Below are positions 10,858-23,000 of a DNA stretch of 64,000 nt, in pieces. The notes under the pieces were generated by a model. The model did no database searches and was not told where the DNA came from. It saw only the letters and a list, made by a program, of their open reading frames with translations. Position 1 is the stretch's first letter; each line of letters opens with the position of its first letter. Origin of the DNA: Tridacna crocea (lineage: Eukaryota; Mollusca; Bivalvia; Cardiida; Cardiidae); the NCBI GenBank assembly GCA_943736015.1, contig OX031070.1, positions 38,494,173-38,558,172 of the forward strand, given 5' to 3'. Made by a program: the position numbers and the translations under genes.

Positions 10858-11095
10858 GTAAGTCTTTACCACACAATCCCGACTTTTAACAACCCTGAGA
10901 AAGAAGTCTTTTGAAAACATTGTGGGAAAATGAGAAAATGCTGGTAACCAGCATTTTCTCCTTTTCCCACAATGTTTTCTACCCTTCCCAAACCAAATTC
11001 GAATTTTTCAGTCACATTCAATATGTCATCTGCCAATGCTTTCAGTTTGGACTAGTCCAAAATTTTGTCGTTTGGTAAAGACTTGAATGACGTTT
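10858..11095. repeat. Family A hairpin element
   Basis: Left GTCTTTACCACACAATCCC, right GTCGTTTGGTAAAGACTTGAA. The stem is almost perfect around 10920-10975; TTAA at the ends has mutated. Confidence 0.88.
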
Positions 11096-11249
11096 TACAC
11101 ATCTGAACTATTTAACCATGTCAGATTGCGCAGGGTGACATGGGTAGATACTTTTCTGCTATTCGTTAATAGAATGCACGTCTAAGGACCTTTCTATGTC
11201 GTGATTTAGTCGGTGGTTCAACTAAATGAAAATTTGCAATCAATAATTA

Positions 11250-11505
11250 AATCGCGAAAAAGGGGCATTTTGACATTTACGTACCGTGTCCTCCCGGATC
11301 AGCCTGCGCAGTCCGCGCTGGCTAATACGGGACGACACTTTCTTTCTTTTATTCTGCAATTTACTCTTTTGCGCAAATCTACTGTTGTACAGACTCGAAT
11401 GTAGTCAAGGAGTGTCTCGTCCGATCAGTCTGCTCAGATTGCGCAGGCTGACCTGAGTCGATACTTTTCGCGAATGCAACAAGCCTCCTTTTCACAGAGC
11501 ACGCC
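11250..11505. repeat. Family D fragment followed by family C fragment
   Basis: GCGAAAAAGGGGCATTTTGAC with a TCAGCCTGCGCAGTCCGCGC palindrome is a D left half. From about 11404, GATCAGTCTGCTCAGATTGCG to TTTCGCGAATGCA resembles a C core. Confidence 0.6.
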
Positions 11506-11588
11506 TCAAATATATATATATATATTTTTTTTTTGTGATCCATAATTCTGTGATGGCTTGCTTTTTATCACCTTATCACAGAAATGCA

Positions 11589-11735
11589 TTAACTATTTAC
11601 CAAACGACACAATTTTGGACCAGTCCAAATTCAAAGCATTTGCAGACGACAAAATAAATGTGAATCAGAAATTGAAATTTGATTTGGGGAGGGTAGAAAA
11701 CATTGTGGGAAAAGGAGAAAATGCTGGTTACCAAG
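11589..11735. repeat. Family A element, broken at the hairpin
   Basis: A normal left half (TTAACTATTTACCAAACGAC) runs to GAAAATGCTGGTTACCA and stops exactly at the hairpin apex. Truncation at the tip suggests loss at the palindrome. Confidence 0.8.
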
Positions 11736-11894
11736 ACTGAATAGATCCATTTCGCTTGAAAAAGCGCACATATTTTTCATAATGAGCAAAAAGTATGCGT
11801 AAAAAGAAATAGAATAAGTGTTTGTTAAGATGGATGGTCGAAATCTCTTTCATCTCGGACAAAGAAAAATATGGCCCTTGCTATGCGCCCGATT

Positions 11895-12275
11895 AAAGGA
11901 ACAGATATTTGTTGGTATTTTTTTCGGTCGAAAATCGAGATTTATTTCATCGAGTGAACATCATTAGTAATATTTTCACGAGTGGCGCAGCTTTCTGGGA
12001 GGAACTTTATCAAAATCCAGTACAGTTCTATTTATTTATTCCCCGTGGCGTACCCTCTCCGCATAGGAAAGCATCACAATATTACGTCAAGCGCGAGAAA
12101 TGTAAGGTAAATGACGTCATATTTCTATCTGGTTGTGAGTCACGCGTAAATTACATGCATGTAGGTAACTAGAATTTAAAAATCGGTATTTTCGCTGGTC
12201 GTAGCCGTGGAATATCGAAAAATATTTTCACTGCTTTTTCTCGGTATCCTACCGGAAAGCATGAAATACATTTTG
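11895..12275. repeat. Family B element with half its hairpin deleted
   Basis: Runs from ATATTTGTTGG to GAAAGCATGAAATA. The left hairpin arm ends GAGTGGCGCAG and passes directly into CTTTCTGGGAGG, so the return arm is missing. TGACGTCA is at 12112-12119. Confidence 0.8.
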
Positions 12276-13095
12276 AAGTTACACCGAAATAGACAAGTAT
12301 CCTCTATACGGTTCGATTTTTACATGTTGAAAATGTTCGAGTGGGATAAAATGCTTCAAAACTCTTAAAAAAGGCAATAGCAGGACTTTTGAACAATAGG
12401 ATGATTCAAATTGCACAGTTCATTCATTCCCTGAGAAATTCAAAGTGTCAAAATGATGACGTTAGCCATTTTTAACACATGTTATCAAGATAACCCTTTT
12501 AGATAACCTGCAAAACTTATAAACCGCCAACTTTGTCTTCCCTGTAAACATGACCAAATAACAGACGGGTAAATGGAAAGAAATTGTCACATATATCTTG
12601 ACGTCTGCCATGGTATTGCAATGAAAAAAGTCCCTATTCTACCAATAAATGACAGATCTTTTTAAAACACACACACATCGATTGCGCATGCGTTGTGTCT
12701 ATGAACCAAAACAGGTTAAATAAGAGAAACTTAATCGAACGAATGCTGTCAGTGATGACAAAAAAAAAGCTTGAAAATTCTTTGCTGCACTACATTTAAC
12801 ATGAAATAAGTATATATATAAAAAAAGAGTATTAAGTTTTCAAGGATCTAATTTTTAAATTTTCAATGTTTAGTGACAATAACCTCCCTTACAGGCAAGA
12901 ACAAGTCAGTAAATTATTTTTAGACATATGCCGAGGTGTTTTTAAACTGATCAATCAACCTCCGAAAAGACTAAACCAAATGAGACCTCTCTTTTCTGGA
13001 CTGTGATGCAAAAAGAATGTCTATGGGGAGTAACAGTTTATAAGCGACAGTTTTTAAGTTTTGCTCAGTATATAACACTATAACCCTATATGACT
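12276..13095. other. No gene or clear repeat seen
   Basis: AT-rich sequence with short mononucleotide runs. No exon-like block with credible splice sites and no family A-J match was recognised. Confidence 0.5.
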
Positions 13096-13097
13096 CA

Positions 13098-13347
13098 CAT
13101 CATGCCAAAAGGGGGCATTCGCACATTTACGTAAAATGTCGTCTCCGATCAGCCTCCGCAGGCTAAACAGAGGCAGAACTTTAAGATTACATAAGATTTT
13201 GTGCAACGGTAGACTTGCGCAAAACAGAAAATTACATAAAAAACGAAAAGTGTCGTTTCGGATTAGCCTGCGCGGACTGCGCAGGCTGATCCGAGACGAC
13301 GCTTTACGCAAAATATCCGAATGCCCCTTTTCGCGTGTTGCAAGTCA
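13098..13347. repeat. Family D element
   Basis: CATGCCAAAAGGGGGCATTC at the left, ATGCCCCTTTTCGCGTGTTG at the right. The right palindrome (TTAGCCTGCGCGGACTGCGC) is well kept; the left one is worn. Confidence 0.85.
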
Positions 13348-13532
13348 AATGTTAGATGGAACAGTGTACAAGAGATAACACTATATAGTATGTGTTATCG
13401 AGAGTTTGTGATAATAAGTAGTTACATGTAACCATTTCTGAGAAAGGTTGAGGTTACTTCCCTCAAACAATTAACCCTTGCCCTGCATAGTTAAAAAAGG
13501 TACGGGGGTAGGGGATATGTCCTTTTCGAAAA

Positions 13533-13592
13533 GAGTAGATCAAAGATCAGACTGCAGATTCTCTGCACTCTGATCTTGATCTTCATTGTCCG
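13533..13592. repeat. Family E hairpin, diverged
   Basis: AAGATCAGACTGCAGATTC pairs with TGCACTCTGATCTTGATC and ends CATTGTCCG. Confidence 0.7.
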
Positions 13593-13762
13593 AGAAAGAT
13601 CAATGTGTCGAGCTTTGGAGCCTAAGGATTAAAATCCAAAAAGTGATACCTTATCTCTTTGTCAACTACTCCATGCCAGACTATTCCATTTTAAATCAAT
13701 TATAGACGACAAATGAAGGTAGTGGACCCGTAAGAGAAAACAGCTATTTCCACTATAATATT

Positions 13763-14214
13763 TTATTTCATGCTTTCCGGTAGGATATCAAGAAATAGCA
13801 GTGAAAATATTTTTCGATCTTACACTGGTACCACCAGTGAAAATACAGATTTTCACGTTCTTGTTGCCTAGGTAAATTGCGCGTGCCTAACAACCAGATG
13901 GGAAATATGACGTCATATACCTTACATTTCTCGCGCTTGACGTAACATTGCTATGCGGGAAGGGTACGCCACGGGGAATAAGGGAAAAGAACTGTACTGA
14001 ATTTTGATAAAGCTCCTCCCAGAAAGGGTAAAAAGCATAAAATAAATAGAATATTTGTTTTTTTCAGTGAAAGATCGAAATTTATTTCATCTCGTGAACA
14101 CCATCGGTAATATTTTCACTCGTGGCTACGCCACTCGTGAAAATATTACCGATGATGTCCACTTGATGAAACAAATTTCGATCTTTCACTTAAAAAAACA
14201 AATATCCTCTATAT
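13763..14214. repeat. Family B element, complete
   Basis: Starts TTTATTTCATGCTTTCCGG and ends AAACAAATATCCTCTATAT. It contains TGACGTCA at 13908-13915, CTCCTCCCAGAAAGGGT, and a roughly 120-bp palindrome between GAAAGATCGAAATTTATTTC and its partner. It serves as the reference copy here. Confidence 0.9.
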
Positions 14215-14254
14215 CCTACAAAATTTGTTATGATTAAAAATGAGTATTATTGTA

Positions 14255-14540
14255 CTAATTTAACCGAGCCACCTTTTTCTTTTCGTCCTGCTCAGGATTA
14301 TCATTTATAAATATAAAAACCGCTATATTCTCATTATTAAGAGAGATAATAATTACCCCCTTTATGGAAATTAATACCAGTATCGACAAATAAATTCAAG
14401 ATAGATATCAATGGAATTTCTGGTCGGTCAAACATATGCAAAATATTATACCTGTACAAATTCGTATTTATCAACTATCAAGAAATTTTATGCCACACTG
14501 CACCAGAAGTATTACGGGTCTACGTCCTGAAATAGTGTCA
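14255..14540. repeat. Family J dispersed repeat, inverted
   Basis: AACCGAGCCACCTTTTTC and ACCAGAAGTATTACGGGTC match the other J copies in reverse orientation (6215-6480 and 53385-53630). Confidence 0.6.
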
Positions 14541-14659
14541 CAAATTATGTAATTTGTCTTTTACAGGGTATAAAACGTTGAAGGTAAAAACGAAAACACT
14601 GGTTATCATTATTATACTACCTTTCGCAACAAGGTTTTAAGAAATTCTCTCCGTATGGG

Positions 14660-17600
14660 TCGTTAAAACAAATAGTTGCTTTCTTTAGTAAATTTTTAAA
14701 TAATAATAAAAAAAAAAAAAAAAAAAATAGTGTTTGAATGTAATGACTTATCCATGTTAGGCCACATGCAAAATATTTTCCAACAAGTAAATATTTTTAC
14801 TTTTCGTTTTAAAAACCTCGTATAAACTCACTGCTAAGTATAAAAATAGATAATAATGAAAATAAATTAATAAATAAAATTAAAAATGAAATTTAAATAA
14901 ATAGATAAATAAATACATTAAATATATACCTAAATAAATATGAAATAGATAAATGAAAAAAAAAAAATGAATAAGAAATAAATAAAATGAAATCAAATAA
15001 AAAGTGAAATAAATAATCAATAAATGGTCCAAACTGAAAGTATTTTGCAGACTGAAAGTGAAATGTGTCTCACTTGATAGGATATGGCTCTGAAAAAAAA
15101 GGACTGGTGACCGGCATTTTCTTTTCCCCAAAATGCTTTCAGAAGCCTATTCTCCCCCAGTCGTTGAAACACAGGATGATGATGTAAAGGTCGAAATATT
15201 AGGACCGGTTACATTTTTTTTCTAATGTATTTGATCACTTCACCAAATTTCTTCTCTTGGCGAAAATCAAAATGTCCTTAGAGATTATTTAAACGGCGTC
15301 TGCGCATTTGTCCAAAATTTTCTAAAAACCATCACGATACTTCTATAACATTAGTGCCCTTGTTTTCATTGTAATACAGTCAGTAAGATTTTTATTTTCA
15401 CCAATTTTATGTTTCTAGTAATCCCAACCGAAACTGGTTGGGATAACAATAGTTTTTTTCATTATGACACGCGATATCATCTCGAACAAAAAGAAACGCA
15501 CCCACAAAAAAAAATGCATGTAATTATCTTTTTTACACTAACTGATAAAATTACAGGCTTTGTCAAGATTATCAAATCTTAAAATTAATTTCGAAAAAAA
15601 AAAATCGGGAACATTTAAGAGATACAGGTAAGGGAACAGTGTATGGAAGAAACCAGATTTTATGACTATTTCTTTGTTACATTCATATTTTACATTTTAT
15701 TTTTGCACCAAATAAGCAACACAACTATGATGTTCCAGTGAATTTGCTACCAGTAAAGGTTAAAACATTATTCTTTTAACCTTTCTTCATGATTGGAATG
15801 GTTGTAGATGGCTGTTATAAATTTTTCTGTATAAATAACAATAAATGTAGGTATATCATGTTTAAAAGAAAACAAACGCTTCAATAAAATTAGAAAGACT
15901 GAAAAAAGTTTTTCTCCCGAAACGTCAATGTTCAATAAAAAAGAAATAGCTTCTTTCTTCTGATGATTCAAAAAGTGTAATAACTGTAGCTTGACAATTA
16001 AAAATTCTCATAACATGCAATACTTTCTGTATTTGATACAGAGGTGTCTTCCCATTTGTCCCTCAATTTCAGAAAATACAATAGGACACTGACCTGCACA
16101 GATTTAGGGTAATGGTAAATGCGAATATCAAACACTTCAGTACTACTTTATCATATGTAATAGAAATTATAATATTTTTGGCTTTTATCGTTATGTTTGA
16201 AACATTAGACATGCAAGAAAAAGATGCACACAATTTTCTTCTTTTTTTTTTTTAATTGTAAAAATAATTATTATTCAGTTTATTCAATTAATCAGTGATT
16301 CAATGAGTTTCACCAACTGAAATTTAGAACTTCTTGTTAATATATTTCAGTTTTTTTTCCTTCTCGGAACTATAGATTAATCATTAATCATGCGTAACTT
16401 CCCCAAATTGAAATATGACAATTTTATACAGACGTCTGTCAATGCTCTCTTTTCAGTTTTATACTAATTCTTCTTCATGACATTATTTGCATTAATTTCT
16501 GGTGATTTATCGATTGAAAATATGAAAAATGTTCATGTAAATGCAGAAAATACGGGAAGGTATATAATGTCACACAATGGTAGAGGTTCGAGTTTGGTTT
16601 AAATTTAATATAGATCTAATTTTGTGTAAGTTGCATGGAAGTATAAAAAGACATACTAGTATTGAGGTAAAAAGTTTTATCTCTATCCTCGATATATATT
16701 TGTTATGTAGATAATAAACATGTTATAACAGACATTCTCGCAGTTTCGCACAATATTTGATGGCTTTTGCCTGGTGTATTTATAGAACAATACCACTCAC
16801 AGGAAACAGACAAAAAGTGGAAGAAATGGAAATTTTAAAAGGTTAATTCCTAAACATAGCCAGTGAATTACTTATATTATTTTAAGTGGTTCCAAAATTG
16901 TTAATTTCATTATCTTTAGATTCAAAACAAATTAATTACATTAGCTGTTCTTTGGAACATTTGTCAAGGTCAAGATCAGACCGCAAAGAACTTGTGATCT
17001 GATGTTGAATTTGTACTGTTCAATGGGAAGATGGTTTTTTTTTTTTCACTTTTTTGTGAGTGTTTGTGTTTGCTGGAAAGTTCACACCTGTCAATGAAGA
17101 GAGAGGGTTTAATATAAATTTCAATACACATGCACATATAGGCTTCTGTTTGAGGACATCATGAATGCAATTCTTGAAATACTTTTCTTTTTTTTTGTAA
17201 TCTAGCAATCCATGTTTTTGAGGTAAATTTTCTTCCCCTCATCGACAAAGGCTCGCATTATAACTATTTTTCCAGGCTGCCCGAATAAATGTTCGTTTCC
17301 GATGCCAACTCATGGCAGAGCTTACAAATATTTGATTTGTTTACAATTGTTAGAGAGAATGTGTAACTATGGACTGTTACGAATACATGTGTGTCTTTTC
17401 TAATGTCAACTGTAATTTGTTGAGCTTTTGTTTTACAAAGTTTGAAACATTAAAAAAAGATTTGGAAGGGAAAAGTATTTTGGTGATAAAATCGACTTCT
17501 ACTTGTTACCTGGACTTACTTGACTCTCTGTATGAATCTTTATAAAATTGGATTTTTGTTTTGTAAGTGGCGTGATGACATATCTAGGTCATCAGGTAGA

Positions 17601-17950
17601 TTAAGTGGCACATTTTTATTGTCACGTGACTTAAGATTGTCCTAAATACGCACAAATTAAATGCGTTCATTGTAAGAAATATCATATACGTTTATGTTTC
17701 TCTTAACTATCTTTAATTTTTAAATTTCACACTTTTAGAAGTATTGAAACTTGCCTTTTTTTAAAACAAAATGGGCGATATTTTCACATAAAGTGTTACG
17801 TTAACAGTGTTTATGGATTTATTCTAAACACACCTGCTTAAGTTGTTTCAAAAAGACCAAATGAATTATTGTTAGACACATCTACCTGTAAAATTGACTG
17901 TGTACAGAAAAAAACGACATTTAAACGAGTTTGGTATATGTGAAAAATCA
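14660..17950. other. Repeat-poor AT-rich stretch, no gene seen
   Basis: About 3.3 kb of AT-rich sequence with A and T runs and ATAA-rich patches near 14700-15020. There are almost no family A-J copies apart from a faint A remnant near 15025-15165. Open frames here have no credible splice sites or protein character. Being unusually free of insertions, it stands out against the rest of the window. Confidence 0.5.
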
Positions 17951-17958
17951 TTGGTTAA

Positions 17959-18187
17959 TTAACCCATTACCACACAATCCCTACTTTTGACGCCCCTGAG
18001 AAAGAAGCCTTTAGAAAACATTGTGGAAAAAGGAGAAAATGCTGGTAACCAGCATTTTCTCCTTTTCCCACAATGTTTTCTACCCTTCACAAAACAAATA
18101 TCAAATTTTCAATCACTTTAATTTTGTCGTCTGCAAATGCTTTCAATTTGGACCAGTCTAAAATATTGTCGTTTGGTAATGGGTTAA
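17959..18187. repeat. Family A hairpin element, complete
   Basis: TTAACCCATTACCACACAATC at the left, GTCGTTTGGTAATGGGTTAA at the right, with the full palindrome on GGTAACC. Confidence 0.93.
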
Positions 18188-18189
18188 CT

Positions 18190-19835
18190 TTGTAATGATA
18201 GGTTTTCAGATGCATGATTTGTAACTTCACTTTCATTGTCTAAGTAAAAGAAAATTTATGCTATAAAGATCTGGATGAATATTTTCAAATAGGATAATAC
18301 ATTAAATGGCTGACAAACACTTGTTTTATTTATGTTTCAAATTTGTTATTTTTTAGTAACAGTAATAATTTATGGCTCTTAAAGTATCTAATTATAGATG
18401 AAGATAATGCCATCTTTGGCCGACTTTATTTGGCGGAAAGGAGCTGTAAAAGTAAATTACATGTAGTACTTACTTTTAAACACACAGTTCAATAATCTTA
18501 AATAATCCTAGGAGACTTTGCGCTGCTGTTGCATTTATTTTTTTTAAATTGAATACGCATGCATTTCGGCTATATTCTATATTCTTTTTCTCTTTTTTAA
18601 AGATTTGCTGATGAATTTACCTGAACATACTAAACATCATGCTGTATTGGACTTTTTTTTGTATTTTTGGACGGAACATATTACTTAAAAAAAATAGCAA
18701 TTACCATATACCTATTTCAATTGATCATCGCCAACAGAATAACTATAACCCGGTATATTTCCTAAAAGTGAACTTATCAGTTCAACCGCCAATGAACTGT
18801 TTCTATCTAACTTATAATGAATACAATTTACCCAATTTTAAACCAAGGTCAGTAGATCACTTCATTCTTTTTTTTTTAAAAACTTTATTTCCACTCTCTA
18901 CATATATACAATGCAAATCATTATACATATATATAACACTTGTTTATAATTGTTTACTTTAGTAATAGTGAAATATCGTAAGTTACTACATAGTAGAGAA
19001 AAGTTGAAATAAAATTGAAAGTATAGATTTAGAGGTATTCAGTGCACACGTACTTTTTCATTTTTTTTTTGGTCAGATTACGGACTTAAGCATTTTTTTT
19101 TTGTTAGCTTGCAACATTTTTATAATTTAAACCTTATAGACCCTTAAAAAATACATATATATGTACTTGTCTTTAACGCAAATGTAGATCAGGATTATTT
19201 TGTGGTCAACAAAAGATATCAATGTTTAACAGCGCTTTTTTGATTCAAAACAAATTGGAACAAACCAGTTAAACAATAGCAATCGACATAATTCGAAAAG
19301 CACACGTAAGTAGCTTTCTCCCTGGCACATTATTTTTTTCCTGGTTTTCTCTTTCAATCCTAATATCTTGGGCTGATCAAAATGCTTAACCGTGAAAGTG
19401 CTTACCTTTAAGAACCTAAATTTTAAATAACGTATTCCGTTTGACTCATTCTATTTCTCGAAACGTCAAAGTAAATTTTTCAGCTGAGATAAAAGCCACA
19501 ATTAAAAGTTTTTTTTTTCTAACTTTTGCATAACCTTTGTTAAGCTTTAACATGCCAACTTCTTCGGCTATGTTTTGTGATTTCCAGTTGTAATAAAATA
19601 GGCTCGTCCGCGGAAGACTTCATAATGCCAAAGTCATTTTGCCTAAAGTTACTTTATCTTCAACACAGATCTTGACTCCTTTATACGAATCTGTGTTTCT
19701 GCAGACTGTGCAGGCTGACCTTAATGCTTTTTACACTTGCAATAAACCCTCAATTAGTAGAGCATGACTTGAATAGAATCAATAAAGAACTTTCACAGAA
19801 ATTGATCATTGGAGTAAATTTGATTTAACTTTCAT
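18190..19835. other. Likely upstream region or first intron of the IL-17-like gene
   Basis: AT-rich with no recognised exon. The missing start-codon exon of the gene at 19842 should lie here or further left. The open frame at 18639-18962 was examined and not accepted. Confidence 0.35.
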
Positions 19836-19841
19836 TTTCAG

Positions 19842-20008
19842 AAAGCCGGTATAACCCAGTGTATATTTCTCTACATTTCCCTTATATCATTGGACGTGTG
19901 CAAAGGTCGCACTACGTCCGGATTAAAAACCTTCTCGGCCAGAAGATATCATACCTTTCTGAGGCATCTAGCAATTATCAACGAGGAAATGAAGCATTAC
20001 AAACACAG
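19842..20008 (+). CDS. IL-17-like exon with signal-peptide-like segment
   Basis: Strong acceptor (TTAACTTTCATTTTCAG) and donor (ACACAG/GTAAAAC). It reads in frame from AAA GCC GGT as KAGITQCIFLYISLISLDVC, then a basic segment ending MKHYKHR. It ends in phase 2, matching the single leading base of the next exon. A second open frame in the same exon does not match that phase. Confidence 0.68.
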
Positions 20009-23000
20009 GTAAAACTATTTATTATATACCTAGCAGTGAAATCCTGGAATTTCCCAGTGTAATAAATTTTGATATCATCACTAGTGACGTTATCAACTTT
20101 CACTTTCACTTCCTGCCGTAATTTGGGAACTATTTTTTTTTTCGACCACATTTTTTCGACTTTCAAACGCAAAATTACAAATAGTGATGTTAATAAGGTA
20201 TATAATAAATAGAATAATCAACTGGTTATTTTTCATATGAAAAATATCTCACTCGGACGCGTCGTAAGGCGTTAAAAAAACTCGTGCTGCGCACTCGTTT
20301 TTTCAACGCCTAACAACGCATCCTCGTGAGATATTTTTCATATAAAAAATAACCAGTTGATTATCCTCTATTTTTCACATTTGTAAAGATAACTGTTCCC
20401 GAATCCGATTTTAGTTTTTGATAGGTTGCATCCGCGTACAGAGACAATCGTGAAAACAATGCTCAAAATCTCTGAACAGACTGTGTGCGAACGTTGAAAC
20501 TCTCAATTTTTTCACAAATTGACGGTAAAACTAGGATATGAACATACATGTGGCTTGCGTATTAGACGATCTTTCTTTTCAAATACGAATATATCATTTT
20601 AACCCTTTTAAAACATCCTTTCTAGGTCTTTAATATCGATAGTCACGTTTCTGAAAATATACACCAAATGGCTGCCAAACAAAATGAATAAATTTCGTTT
20701 TTTTTTTTTTCGAGTTTCATGTAACAAATAAATTTTAATGAAACACTCAACAATTTATGCTTGGTCATCCGGGTCACGATAAATTATTGTGGCGCCGCCT
20801 GAAGCGGCGGCACTATATTTTTATTCGGTTTTGAAAAGTGCCTATGGAGGCAGCCATAATGAACTGGTTCCATGCTTTGTTTAAACATCCATCTATATCT
20901 ACTGTACTTTGATTACCAGATCGGGGTCCATATTAACTTTTTTTATTTATTTGTGGGATTTTTTTTAATATATAATAATTATATTGTACTTTCATCGTTA
21001 GTAGGATGAAAAACCGGGATTGTAGACATATCAACATTTTCCTTTCGAAAAATAATAATAAAGATCCATTTCGAAAAATAAGTCACGTGATAAAAGATTA
21101 TCTGTCACAAATTTTCGAAGCCGCCATTTTAAATATCTTACCCAAGAAAAAGGTTAAGAGATATTTTCAAGCTCTTTGACCCTAGAGCACCCATGTGGTA
21201 CTTGTGACCCCCGTTATATTTTTGTTCCAGTGTTGTATGGATTGTAGAAATATTGTTTTTCTATCGCGATCGTGTTTTTAAGACCAGCGAACTGTAACTA
21301 GGTCAATGTTTGAGCGGGTGACAGATCGGTCTCCCTAAATACAGAACCTTACCGAACCTTACCGAACCATACCTAACCTTACCGAACCTAAGTTTTGTTT
21401 GGGCAATACTGTGTTTGTATGACATTAAAAAGTATATTTTCTATTTCACAAACAGTTTGATAGTTATAATTGGAAAGAAAATATAGCCATTTATGATACA
21501 TGACGAAATATTTGGACCCTATTGTTCAACAAACCTCTAAACTCGCGTGACTGTTCATTCATTGCCGACAAATGTCCGTTTGTGTAGACAAAATCTTACA
21601 AGGGCGACGATTTTCTCCACATATACTATACTAGATGTTAAACGTGACAAAATGAGTTAGGTGATCAACAATATGATTCCTACTGAGCTGTTAACCCATT
21701 ACCACACAATCCCTGCTTTTGACGCCTCTGAGAAAGAAGCCTTCAGAAAACATTGTGGAAAAAGGAGAAAATGCTGGTAACCAGCATTTCCTCCTTTTCC
21801 CACAATGTTTTCTACCCTTCACAAGACAAATCTCAATTCTTCAGTCACTTTTATTTTGTCGTCTGCAAATGCTTTCGCTTTTGACAGTCCTAAATTTTTT
21901 TCGTTCGATAATGAGTTGAACGATCACGTGATTTTCATAAACGGTTTAACGCAGTCCAATGCATTGTGCCCTGTTACAAAAATAAGTGGTTTGCGGCGCC
22001 ATTGATGTTCAGCATCAATATTTTCTTGTTTATATTTTATTATGTCCAATGTAGTACAAGTAGAGAGGATTCAAGGGAAATAACTGAAGAATGCCCCTCA
22101 ATGTACACCTGTTATTTAATTTAAAAAAAAAGTATTGCCGTAAAGCCACTCACTCACCCTGTAAAACTAAGTACTCGTGATGCATAGTTCAACTATAATG
22201 CCTTTTTATTATATTTTTTTAAATTTTCATCAAGCGACACCATTTTCGATATGTCCATCTTGCAAGCATTTGCCGACTACATGTATATATAAGTAACATA
22301 GCTGAAATAACGGGATTTTCCTTTGAAATGATAGTAAACATTGTGGAAAAAAGAAGTTTTACAGTTAAAGACCCCCCTGTTCTGGTGGAATAGACATGCC
22401 ATCGTGTGGACAGGGTTATGTTTTCATATGTTATCTTCCATGTATTCACTTCGTCTAGTTTATCATCTGGATTTCGTATTGGCTCAAATGTTACATCAAA
22501 CAATCGTGAGGAATAAATTGCATCGATGAAATCAGATGAATAAGAATGATAATCAACAACATCAGCATCAGTATCACAATGTTAAATAGTTTCAGGTGGG
22601 TGGGGGAGATTTTCTGGAGAGGGGGTTTTCGAGTGGAGTTGCACTTTCTGGGGAAGGCAATCTTCCATATGGCTGATATAAACAGAGACCAGGGTCTGTA
22701 TTCACCAACCAAGACCGTTCTTGGTCTCAGTCTCCAGGAATTTTCTAAATTTGAAAGTATAGCAACTTTTACTTTCAAATTTAGAAAATCTTGGAAAATA
22801 ATTCTAAGAATATTCTTTCGAATGATAGGTAAATACTGGGCAGGTTCAATTACAGTAGCGACGATACGTAAAAAAAAAAAAATGCTTAATGCATCTCTGT
22901 GATTTATTGTATCAAGCAAATGGCTGCCAGAACGGATCCTTTTATCTAAAGTCGACTGAATCAGGAGCTATAAAATGATCCTTTGACATTCAGAAAATAT

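Noticed and set aside
18639..18962. Candidate first exon of the IL-17-like gene with a hydrophobic start (MLYWTFFCIFG) and a GTCAGT donor at 18848
   Set aside because: It would end in phase 2 and cannot join the exon at 19842, which needs phase 0 input. It would fit exon 27816 only by skipping the better-supported exon at 19842.
22491..22919. 142- and 118-residue overlapping open frames on both strands
   Set aside because: They lie across a family G element and have no protein features or splice context.
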